A stretch of DNA of 64,000 nt from Myxococcus stipitatus (GTDB lineage: Bacteria; Myxococcota; Myxococcia; Myxococcales; Myxococcaceae). Each line of letters starts with the position of its first letter. The stretch's first letter is position 1. The stretch lies in NCBI RefSeq assembly GCF_037414475.1, contig NZ_CP147913.1:7066001-7130000 (forward strand), given 5' to 3'. Both the position numbers and the translations under genes were made by a program. Below are positions 8,188 to 17,600 of the stretch, one piece after another. The notes beneath the pieces were generated by a model, which was not told where the DNA came from, searched no databases, and saw nothing but the letters and a program-made list of their open reading frames with translations.

Positions 8188-10362
8188 ATGCCGCGCGAGA
8201 CAATAGCTGTCGTGGGAATGGGGCTGCGTTTTCCCCGGGCCGAGTGTCCGCGTGCCCTGTGGAAATTCTTGTGCGAGGGATTGGATGCGGCGGGGGATGT
8301 TCCGGCGGATCGCCGGGATATGGAATTGTTGCATGAGTCTGTGACGGACCCCGCGGAGGGGGCTCGCTTCAAGCGCGCGGCGCTGTTGGATGACGTGGAG
8401 TCGGTGGATCCTCACGCGTTTCGTCTCTCGAAGCGGGAGCTCCGGCAGATGGACCCCCAGCACCGTGTGTTGTTCGAGTGCGCGTGGCGGGCACTGGAGG
8501 ACGCGGGCATCCCCTTCGACGCGCTTCGCGGCAGCCGCACGGGGGTCTTCGTGGGCATCCACTCCAGTGACTTCCAGCGCATGCTCACGCGGAACCGGTC
8601 CGCCCTGGATGGGTATTCGCTGCTGGGGACGACGCCGTCGTTCGCGGCCAACCGCATCTCCCATGCGTTCGACCTCCGGGGCCCCAGCACCTGCACGAGC
8701 GTGGGGTGTGCCTCCTCGCTGACCGCGTTGCACGAGGCGTGTCGCAGCCTGCTGCTGGGCGAGGTGGATTGCGCGCTCGCGGGCGGCGTGGAGCTGATGC
8801 TCTCCGAGGATGGCAGCCTCATGCTCTCCCATGCGGGTGTGTTGTCGACCCGGGGCGAATGCCGGACCTTGGATGCCAAGGCGGACGGCTACATCCGTGG
8901 CGAGGGGGCCGCAATGGTGGTCCTCAAGCCGATGTCCCGGGTGGATGCGACGGACCGTGTCTACGCGGTGATTCGCGGCAGCGCCGTGAATCACAACGGC
9001 CGGAACGAGTGGATCATGGCGCCCAGCGCCGAGGCCCAGACGGAGGTCATCCGCCAGGCCTGTGTATCGGGTGGGGTGGAGGCTGGCGGCTTGGACTATG
9101 TGGAGCTGCACGGCTCGGCTTTTCTCAAGGGGGATGCCGCGGAGGCCCTCGCCATCGCGACGGCGATGGGGGGCGGGCGCTCCGCGCCGTGCCGGCTGGG
9201 GGCGATCAGCAACAACCTGGGCTACCTGGGCGCGGCGGCGGGCATCGCGCAGTTCATCAAGGTGTGTCTGTCGTTGTACCACCGCGTCCTACCGCCAACG
9301 ATTCATGTGGACTCCCCCAATCCTCACATCGCATTCGAGGAGCTGGGGCTGCGCATCCAGTCGGACCTGGAGGCCTGGCCCGAGAGGGGAACCGGCGTGC
9401 CTCCACGGGCGGGTGTCATTTCGACCTCGCTGGGTGGGGCCAATGCCTTTGTTGTCCTGGACGCCGCCCCCGCGCTTCCCCGCATGGAGCAGCCCGGCGT
9501 GCCCGCGCAGGCAAGCCATCTCCTGGTGCTCTCGGCCCTGACAGGGGATGCGCTGCTCCAACATGCGCAACGGATGTGTGAATTCCTGGCGGAAACCCTC
9601 GAGACCGCCGCGTCACTGGAAGATGTCTGCTTTTCGGCGAGGGTCAAGCGGCAGCACCACCGGCACCGGCTCGCGGTGGCCGCCGCGAGCCGAGATGGGG
9701 TGGTGCGGCTGTTGAAGGCATTCATTGATTCACCAGAACAGCCCCTCTGGGTTGAGCAAGGGCAGCCCATCTCAACGGTTGAGGCAGCTCGGACCTACGT
9801 TGCGGATGGCAGGATTTCGCGTGAAAGTGTTTCAGGGCACGCGGGGAGATGCATGAGCCTTCCGGTTTATCCCTTTCAACGGCAACGGCTGTGGCCGGAG
9901 TGGCTGTCCCCACGGGGAGAGACCCTCCAGCCGCCCGTCATGGCGGGCGTGGCCGGAGGGGACGTCCAGACCGGGGCCGTCGACCTCAGCGAGGCGCGCC
10001 TGGCGGAGTTCCTCCGGGCGGAGATCGCCGCGGTGCTGGAGGTGGAGCCCTCGGCGCTGGATACGCGGGGGCGGACCTTGTTCGAACTGGGGATGAACTC
10101 CGTGGGGTTGGTGATGCTCAAGGGGCGCATCACCCAGGTGCTGGGCGTGGAGTTGCCGACGACCCTCTTCTTCGAGCATCCACGGGTGGAGCCGCTCGCG
10201 GCGCGGCTGCTGAGGCTCATGGAGTCGAGCGCGCAGGGGGCCCCGGAGCCGGACGAGGACGCGGCGCTGGTGGCGCGGATCGCCAGCCTGTCCGAGGGGC
10301 AGACCCGAGAGCTGATCGCCCGGAAGCTCGCGGAGCTTGGCCTCGAGGAGGTGGGGGGATGA
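8188..10362 (+). CDS. AT-less KS-ACP didomain with atypical ketosynthase
   Basis: This 724-residue polyketide synthase protein has a KS (about 5-425), a short post-KS linker with the YPFQRQRLW motif (561-569), and one ACP with Ser638 in FELGMNSVG. There is no acyltransferase and no reductive domain. The KS keeps the nucleophile Cys174 (SVGCASSL) and the first histidine His308 (VELHGS). The second catalytic histidine of NxGH is Tyr346 (NNLGYLGAAAG), and the HGTGT loop reads HGSAF. Loss of that histidine usually abolishes decarboxylative condensation, so it may transfer an acyl group rather than extend it. The C-terminus (LSEGQTRELIARKLAELG) resembles a short helical docking element. First gene of the plus-strand operon; its stop overlaps the next ATG (ATGA). 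Confidence 0.85.
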   Translation: MPRETIAVVGMGLRFPRAECPRALWKFLCEGLDAAGDVPADRRDMELLHESVTDPAEGARFKRAALLDDVESVDPHAFRLSKRELRQMDPQHRVLFECAWRALEDAGIPFDALRGSRTGVFVGIHSSDFQRMLTRNRSALDGYSLLGTTPSFAANRISHAFDLRGPSTCTSVGCASSLTALHEACRSLLLGEVDCALAGGVELMLSEDGSLMLSHAGVLSTRGECRTLDAKADGYIRGEGAAMVVLKPMSRVDATDRVYAVIRGSAVNHNGRNEWIMAPSAEAQTEVIRQACVSGGVEAGGLDYVELHGSAFLKGDAAEALAIATAMGGGRSAPCRLGAISNNLGYLGAAAGIAQFIKVCLSLYHRVLPPTIHVDSPNPHIAFEELGLRIQSDLEAWPERGTGVPPRAGVISTSLGGANAFVVLDAAPALPRMEQPGVPAQASHLLVLSALTGDALLQHAQRMCEFLAETLETAASLEDVCFSARVKRQHHRHRLAVAAASRDGVVRLLKAFIDSPEQPLWVEQGQPISTVEAARTYVADGRISRESVSGHAGRCMSLPVYPFQRQRLWPEWLSPRGETLQPPVMAGVAGGDVQTGAVDLSEARLAEFLRAEIAAVLEVEPSALDTRGRTLFELGMNSVGLVMLKGRITQVLGVELPTTLFFEHPRVEPLAARLLRLMESSAQGAPEPDEDAALVARIASLSEGQTRELIARKLAELGLEEVGG

Positions 10363-13300
10363 GCCGCAAGGACAGCACGAGCGTGGTGCTGACACCTCTC
10401 CAGCAGGCCTTGCTGACCATCGAGAAGCTCCAGCAGAAGCTCTCGCCCGCCGCGCAGCCTCCGGACGATGGCGACATCGCCATCATCGGGATGGGCTGCC
10501 GGTTTCCTGGGGGCGCCTCGAACCCCGACCGGTTCCGGGAGCTGCTCTGGACCGCGGGCGACGCGGTGACGGACATCCCCTGGGACCGGCGCGCGCTCCA
10601 GGGCATCCACGACCCCGACCCCTCCACGCCGGGCAAGACGACGCTGCGGCGCGCCGGGTTCGTGGACGGCGTCGACCGGTTCGACGCGGAGTTCTTCCGG
10701 ATATCGCGGCGCGAAGCGGAAGGGATGGACCCGCAGCAGCGCTTCTTCCTGGAGGTGACCTGGGAGGCGCTCGAGGACGCGGGGCTCTCGCCGCGGGGGC
10801 TTCAGGGGACTCGGACGGGGGTCTTCGCGGGTGTCCACGCGCGGGACTACGCGTTGATCTCCGAGGGCGGGCTGGAGAAGGTCGGCCCGCACTACTCCTC
10901 GGGGGTCGATGCGAGCTACGTGGCCGGGCGCCTCTCGTACCTGCTGGGTCTGGAGGGGCCGAGCATGGCGGTGGACACGGCCTGCTCCTCGTCGCTCGTG
11001 GCCGTGCACCTGGCGTGTCAGAGCCTGCGTCTGGGGGAGTCGACCGTGGCCATCGCGGGGGGCGTGAAGCTGCTGCTCGCCCCTCACCTGAGCGTGTTCC
11101 TGTCCAAGGCGGGTGCGCTCTCCCCGAGCCAGGTCTGCCGCGCGTTCGACCTCGAGGCGGATGGGATGGTGCAGGGCGAAGGCTGTGGCGTGGTCATCCT
11201 GAAGCGCAAGCGGGAGGCCGTTCGCGACGGAGACAGAATCCTCGCGACGATTCGGGCCTCGGCGACGAACCATGATGGCGCGAGCGGCGGGCTGACGGTG
11301 CCGAACGTCAAGGCGCAGGAGGCCCTGTATCGGCTCGTGCTCCAGCGCGCGGGCCTCGAGCCGGAGGAGGTGGACTACCTGGAGGCCCACGGCACGGGGA
11401 CCCGGCTGGGGGACCCCATCGAGCTGGAGGGAATCGCGAGGGTCTACGGTCGCGGGCGGCAGCCGGAACGCCCGCTCTGGATTGGCTCGGTCAAACCGAA
11501 CATCGGCCACGCCGAGGCGGCGGCGGGAATCGCGGGCCTCATCAAGGCGGTGCTGGTCCTCCAACACCGCGACGTTCCTCCGACCCTTCACTTCATGCAT
11601 CCGACGACGGAGTTCGAGTGGAAGGACTCGGGCCTCGCCGTGGCTCGGAAGACCACGCAGCTGCCGGGGCGGTCACGCCCGTATCGGGCCGCAGTGAGCT
11701 CGTTCGGGATGAGTGGTGTGAATGCCCACGTCCTCCTCGAAGCGCATCAGGACACGCGGCGGGCCTCGCGCAAGTCAGGGCCCTATCTGCTGCCTCTGTC
11801 AGCGCGGAACGAGCCGGCCCTGCGGGAACTCGCCGGGGCGTGGTCGAGCCATCTCGGTCAGTCCCTGGGCGTGGAACTCTGGGACGCCTGCTTCACGGCG
11901 GGCGCGGGACGCGCGCATCACGAACGGCGCCTGGCGCTTGTCGCCCCGACGTACGAGGACCTCCGGACGATGTTGCGCCGTGCCTCGGATGGGCTCGAAG
12001 CGGACGGACTGTTCAAGAGCGGCCCCCAGGGTGCGAGCAGCGCTCCGGGCGTGGTCTTCGTCATGGGGCCTGGCTCGGTGGCGACGCGGTGGCTCGAGCA
12101 GGCCTGGCGGGGCGAAGGGGATGAGTCCGTCCTCCTTCCCCATGTGGAGCCGTTCGACGCGGTCTTCCGTGCGGTGACGGGCAAGTCGGCCTTCGAGCTG
12201 GGGGCATCGGCGCTCTCCCTCGTCTGGCAGCTCGCGCAGGTGGAGCTGTGGCGCTCGCTGGGGGTGGAGCCCTCCGCTGTCGCCGGCGTGGGCGAGGGGA
12301 AGCTGTCGGCTGGCGTCGTCGCGGGAGTCCTCACCGTGGAGGAGGCCGTCCGGGGGCTCCTCGGGCTCCCGCAGCTTCAACCGATTCCGGAGCGTGCGGC
12401 GAAGTGCCCCATCCTCATCGGGGCTCCTGGCGTCAAGCCGCGCTCCGACCTGCGGGGAGAGAAGCTGTCCCCCGAGCGCCTGATGTCGACGGGGGCTTCG
12501 ACCTTCCTGGAGCTGGGTTGTGACGCCACGCTCTATCGCCACATGAATGAAGAGGCCGCGAGTCAGGGGCGAGACGTGCTCCTGCTGAACGGCGCGCACG
12601 TGGAGGGCCATGGTGCGAGGTACGCGCTGTTGACCCTGGCCGCGAAGCTCTACTGCGCCGGGGTTCCTCTCCGCTTCGAGCAGCTCATCCCCGAGGGGCG
12701 CAAGGTCTCCGCGCCGACATACCCTTGGCGGCGCGAGCGCTACTGGTGGGACGGGGAGCGGGAGTCCGTGAAGGCGCCGTCCTCGGTGGCGGGCGATGCC
12801 GCGAGCTCGGATGGGCTGTTCCACGAGCTGCGCTGGAGCCCTCGCGCGCAGGCGCCCGGGCAGGCGCGACTGGAGGGGATGTGGCTCGTGGTCTCCGAGG
12901 AGCCGCGCGACGCGGTGGCGCTTCGTGATGCGCTGACCGCGGCGGGGGGCGAGGTGGTGCTGGCGCGCCCGGGCTCCAGCTACGAACGTGTCTCCGCGCA
13001 TGAGCACGTGCTCGACTTCACGGGGGCGGAGGACTTCGCGACGCTGGTGGATGCGCTGGCGCCGTCCCGTCAGGCGCTGCGAGGTGTCCTCTTCCTGCCG
13101 CGCGCGGGAGACCTCGACACGCTCAAGACCTTGAGCCGCGATGTCCTGGACCCCTGCGTGGCCGTGACCTCGCTCGTGCGGGCCCTCGGCCGTGCGGAGT
13201 GGGGGGAGTCCTTCCGGCTGTATCTCGTCACCCGGGACGCTCAAGTCACCGGCGAGGACTCGAAGATGGTGTCGCTCGTGGGGGCCTCGCTCTGGGGGCT

Positions 13301-14651
13301 CGGGCGGGTCCTCGCGTATGAGCATCCGGAGTTGAGGTGTACGCGAATCGACGTGGGCCTCGCGCCAGGGGAGGCGTCGGCGCGTGTGTTGGTGGATGAG
13401 CTCAGGCGCTCGGCCTCGGCGGGGGTGCGAGAAGACGAGGTCGCGCTGCGTGGGGACCAGCGTCTGGTGCCGATGCTCACTCAGGCCCGGCGAACCTCCG
13501 CGAGCACGGAGCCGTTCCGTCCCCGCGCGGACCGCACGTACCTCATCACCGGTGGCCTGGGGGGACTGGGGCTCGGTGTGGCTTCATGGCTCGTGGACCA
13601 GGGCGCGCGTCACCTCTCGCTGTGCGGCCGGATGGGGGAGACGCTGGAGGCGCATCGGGCCCTGGCGCCACTGAGGGCGCAAGGCGCGCGGGTGGAGGTC
13701 TTCCGCGTCGATGTGAGCAACACGGAAGCCGTCGCGGACATGCTGAGTGCCATCCGGAATGGAAGCGTTCCCCTGGGCGGGCTCTTTCATTGCGCGGGGG
13801 TGCTGGCCGACGGGGCGGTGCAGCAGCTGCATGCCGAGGACTTCCAGCGCGTCATGGCGCCCAAGGTGGCGGGGGCGTGGAACCTCCACTCGCTCACCGC
13901 GAAGGACCCGTTGGAGCACTTCGTCCTGTTCTCGTCGACGGCGGCGTTGTTCGGCGCGCCGGGACAGGGCAACTACGCCGCGGCGAACGCCTTCATGGAC
14001 GCGCTGGCCTGGTTCCGTCGCGCGCGAGGCCTGCCCGCGATGAGCCTCCAATGGGGCAGCTGGGGCCAGGTCGGCATGGCCGCCGCTGATGCCCGGCGCG
14101 GTGCACGTCTCGCCCTGAATGGCATGGGGCCCATGGCTGTCGACGAGGCCCTGTCCGCCATGGGCGTCACGCTCGCCGACGGTCCCGTGGTTCGCGGCAT
14201 CGCTCGCTTCGATGTGGAGCGCTGGAAGAACCACCATCCGTCGGTGGCCCGGTCGTCCCTGTTTCGTGCGCGGGACGCAAGCTCCGGCGAGGACGCGGCG
14301 GACTCCGCGCCGCGCAAGCTCCGGGAGGTCTTGCTCTCGCTGGAGTCGTCCGCGCGTCCCCCCGTGCTGGAGGCCCGGCTCAGGGAGATGGTGAGCGAGG
14401 TCACCCGGTTGGAGTTCGAGCGCCTCGCCGCCACGGACTCGTTCGATGCGCTGGGCTTCGACTCCATCATGGTGATGGAGCTGCGCGACCAGCTCCAGAG
14501 TGAGCTGGGGGTCGGGCTGTCGCTCAAGAGCTTCGTGGATGGACGCTCCATCGGGCAGGTGTCGGCGGAGTTGTTGGAGAAGCTCGCCGCTTCCAGCGTG
14601 ATGGACCCGGGGGCCTCGTCGCGGGCTGACTCGAAACGAGTCCTGCTATGA
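10359..14651 (+). CDS. PKS module KS-AT0-KR-ACP
   Basis: This is a 1430-residue single-module PKS. The ATG at 10359 sits in an ATGA overlap behind a G-rich ribosome binding site. Order: N-terminal docking helix (LTPLQQALLTIEKLQQKL), KS with Cys209 (DTACSSS), EAHGTGT and NIGH intact, degenerate AT, KR, ACP. At the AT active site GHSxG has become G-V-G645-E-G, so the serine is gone and the domain should be unable to load an extender. KR has GGLGGLG (near 1064) and the catalytic Y1206-xxx-N1210. ACP serine is Ser1369 (LGFDSIM). No DH is seen. Its C-terminus (SRADSKRVLL) lacks the helical docking motif and precedes a TubC-type acceptor in the next protein. It could act as a relay or be loaded by another AT. 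Confidence 0.88.
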   Translation: MSRKDSTSVVLTPLQQALLTIEKLQQKLSPAAQPPDDGDIAIIGMGCRFPGGASNPDRFRELLWTAGDAVTDIPWDRRALQGIHDPDPSTPGKTTLRRAGFVDGVDRFDAEFFRISRREAEGMDPQQRFFLEVTWEALEDAGLSPRGLQGTRTGVFAGVHARDYALISEGGLEKVGPHYSSGVDASYVAGRLSYLLGLEGPSMAVDTACSSSLVAVHLACQSLRLGESTVAIAGGVKLLLAPHLSVFLSKAGALSPSQVCRAFDLEADGMVQGEGCGVVILKRKREAVRDGDRILATIRASATNHDGASGGLTVPNVKAQEALYRLVLQRAGLEPEEVDYLEAHGTGTRLGDPIELEGIARVYGRGRQPERPLWIGSVKPNIGHAEAAAGIAGLIKAVLVLQHRDVPPTLHFMHPTTEFEWKDSGLAVARKTTQLPGRSRPYRAAVSSFGMSGVNAHVLLEAHQDTRRASRKSGPYLLPLSARNEPALRELAGAWSSHLGQSLGVELWDACFTAGAGRAHHERRLALVAPTYEDLRTMLRRASDGLEADGLFKSGPQGASSAPGVVFVMGPGSVATRWLEQAWRGEGDESVLLPHVEPFDAVFRAVTGKSAFELGASALSLVWQLAQVELWRSLGVEPSAVAGVGEGKLSAGVVAGVLTVEEAVRGLLGLPQLQPIPERAAKCPILIGAPGVKPRSDLRGEKLSPERLMSTGASTFLELGCDATLYRHMNEEAASQGRDVLLLNGAHVEGHGARYALLTLAAKLYCAGVPLRFEQLIPEGRKVSAPTYPWRRERYWWDGERESVKAPSSVAGDAASSDGLFHELRWSPRAQAPGQARLEGMWLVVSEEPRDAVALRDALTAAGGEVVLARPGSSYERVSAHEHVLDFTGAEDFATLVDALAPSRQALRGVLFLPRAGDLDTLKTLSRDVLDPCVAVTSLVRALGRAEWGESFRLYLVTRDAQVTGEDSKMVSLVGASLWGLGRVLAYEHPELRCTRIDVGLAPGEASARVLVDELRRSASAGVREDEVALRGDQRLVPMLTQARRTSASTEPFRPRADRTYLITGGLGGLGLGVASWLVDQGARHLSLCGRMGETLEAHRALAPLRAQGARVEVFRVDVSNTEAVADMLSAIRNGSVPLGGLFHCAGVLADGAVQQLHAEDFQRVMAPKVAGAWNLHSLTAKDPLEHFVLFSSTAALFGAPGQGNYAAANAFMDALAWFRRARGLPAMSLQWGSWGQVGMAAADARRGARLALNGMGPMAVDEALSAMGVTLADGPVVRGIARFDVERWKNHHPSVARSSLFRARDASSGEDAADSAPRKLREVLLSLESSARPPVLEARLREMVSEVTRLEFERLAATDSFDALGFDSIMVMELRDQLQSELGVGLSLKSFVDGRSIGQVSAELLEKLAASSVMDPGASSRADSKRVLL

Positions 14652-17600
14652 GGCTGGACGAGCTCCTGCAAGCACTGGCCGGACACGGCATCACGCTGAG
14701 CGTGGAGGGCGCGCACCTGGCCGTCGACGCGCCAGACGGGGAGATTCCCGAGGCGCTGCGTGAGCAGCTCGTGAAGAACAAGGCGGCGCTGCTGGCGCTC
14801 CTGGCCGAGCAGCACGAGGCCCGCGTCGAGGTGGTGCCGCGGCCCGAGGAGCGGCACCTGCCGTTCCCGATGACGGAGCTCCAGCAGGCCTACAGCGTGG
14901 GCCGGCAGGCCGAGCTGGAGATGAACGCGTCGATGCACGCGTACAACGAGCTCGACTGCCCTGGGCTCGACCTGACGCGCTTCGAGGAGGCGTGGAATCA
15001 GGTCGTGGCCCGCCACGAGATGTTGCGCGCCGTGGAGGCCCCGGGCTTCCAGCAGCGGATACTGCCCTCGGTTCCTCGCTACTCGCTGCCCGTCGAGGAC
15101 CTGCGCGGACGAGGCCCCGAGGAGACGGAGGCGCGGCTCGCGGCCATTCGCGAGCGGCTGTCGCAGCAGGTCCTGCCGCTCGACCAGTGGCCGCTGTTCG
15201 AGCTGCGCGCGTGCCAGCTCGAAGGTGGCCGCGTGCGCCTCTTCATGAGCGTCGATGGAACCTTCATCGACGGGTACAGCTTCCAGATTCTGTACCGGGA
15301 GCTGGTGCACTTCTACCGGCACCCAGAGACTCCGCCTTCACCTTCGACCCTCACGCTGTCGTATCGGGACTATTCGTTGGCGGTGCACCAGCAGCGCGGT
15401 GCGCGACATGCCCGCTCGCTCGAGTACTGGCGCTCGCGCCTTGCGCAGCTGCCCCCCGCGCCGGACCTCCCGTTGGAGAGGGACCCTCGCTCGCTCCGGC
15501 GTCCGCACTTCCGCCGCTGGTTCGCGCGGGTGGACGCGGAGGTGTGGCAGCGACTCAAGCAGAAGGCCCGCGCTCGCCGGCTGACAGAGCCCGAGCTGCT
15601 CCTGGCCGTGTACGCGGAGGTCATCGCCCGCTGGAGCCGGAGCCCGCGCTTCACGCTCAACGTCCCGCACTTCAACCGGCTGCCTGTCCATCCCCAGGTC
15701 AATGACATCATCGGCACCTTCGCCAGCTTCACGTTGGTGGAGGTCGACCACCGGTCGGAGCGCCCATTCATCGAGCGGGCCCTCGCGATTCGGGACCAGC
15801 TCCTCCTCGCGCTGGAGCACCGCGAGGTGAGCGGCGTCGAGCTCTTGCGCGAGCTGTTCCGGGCCCAGGGCCGAATCTCCGGCGCCATCATGCCCGTGGT
15901 GATGACGAGCTTCGCGTCCCACTCCAAGAGCCGGGACTCGCACTGGGTGGACTTCCTGGCGGAGTCATTCGGTGAGCTCGTCGAGGCACTCACGCAGACG
16001 CCGCAGGTGTGGATCGACCTGCAGATTGTCTATCAGCGAGGGGGCGTCTTCCTGAACTGGGACGTGGCGGAGGAGCTGTTTCCGCCCGGGATGATGGAGG
16101 ACATGTTCCATGCCTTCCACGGCGTGCTCCTCCGGTTGGCGAAGGACGACGCACTGTGGGAGCGCTCGGACCTGGAGCTCCTGCCCGCGCGGCAGCGGGA
16201 GCTGTTGGCGCGCGTCAATGACACGAGCCGTCCGCTGAGCCGCGAGCTGCTCCACTCCGGCTTCTACCGGAACGCCGCGGCGCGTCCGGACGCCGTGGCG
16301 CTGGTCTCGACGGGGGTCTCGCTGAGCTACGGCGAGCTGGCCCGGCGCGCGAACCGCCTGGGGCATGTGCTGCGCGAGAAGGGCGCCGCGCCTCGTCGCG
16401 TGGTCGCGGTGGTGATGGAGAAGGGCTGGGAGCAGGTCGCCGCGGTGCTGGGCGTCTTGAGCTCCGGCGCGGCCTATCTGCCCATCGACGCGGGCCTGCC
16501 GCTGGAGCGCCGCGCGTTCATGATGCGCAACGCGGGCGCCGAGCTGGTGGTGACCCAGCCGAAGTTCGCCCAGGACGCCTGGGAGCGCCCGCTCCAGGTG
16601 CTGGTGCTCACTCCGGAGTCCTTCAGCGAGTACCCCGACACGCCGCCGCCGGTGAAGCAGCGGCCCGAGGACCTCGCGCACATCCTCTACACGTCCGGCT
16701 CCACGGGCCAGCCCAACGGCACCATGCTCACGCATGCCGGGATGGTCAACGCCATCGAGTGGACCAACGGGCGGTTCGGCATCGGGCCGGATGACCGGCT
16801 CATCGCCCTGAGCGCGCTCCACCACGACTTCTCCGTCTACGACATCTTCGGGACGCTGGGGGCGGGAGCGACGGTGGTGATGCCGGAGGCCTCGCGGCGC
16901 CGGGACCCTTCGCACTGGGTCGAGTTGATGGCCCGTCACGGCGTCACGCTCTGGAGCACCGTGCCGGCGATGATGGAGATGCTGATGACGTACCTCGAAG
17001 GAGGGGACGTCCGGCTCTCATGTCCGCTGCGGCTGGTGATGCTGGGCGGTGACTGGATTCCCGTCACGCTGCCTGGGCGCCTGCGGGAGCGCTTCGCCGG
17101 TGTGAAGGTGGTGAGCGTCGGCGGACCGACCGAGACGTCGCTGTGGAACATCACCCATCCCGTCGAAGAGGCGGACGGGCGCCGTCGCAGCATCCCCTAC
17201 GGGAAGCCCATCGCGAACACCCGGTACTACGTGCTGGATGAGCAGTTGGAGGAGCGGCCGTTCTGGGTGCCGGGCGAGATGTGCTGCGCGGGAATTGGCG
17301 TGGCCCGGGGCTACATCGGCGCGGGCGAGGGCTCGACGAAGTTCACCTTCCATCCGCGCACGGGTGAGCGCATCTATCGCACGGGGGACCTGGGGCGCTA
17401 TCTGCCGGATGGGACGCTCGAGTTCCTCGGCCGCGTCGACTTCCAGCTCTCCATCCGTGGCCAACGCATCGAGCCCGGGGAGATTGAAGCGGCCCTGTTG
17501 CAGGAGCCGAGCATCCGCGCCTCCGTGGTCGGCGCTGTCGGCGAGCATCACGAGAAGCGGCTCGTCGCGTACGTCGTCCTCGCGGAAGGCGTGCGGGAGC

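Noticed and set aside
9849-10358. Upstream extension of the KS-AT0-KR-ACP gene
   Set aside because: It overlaps the KS-ACP gene in another frame and reads as shadow coding; the ATGA overlap at 10359 is the natural start.
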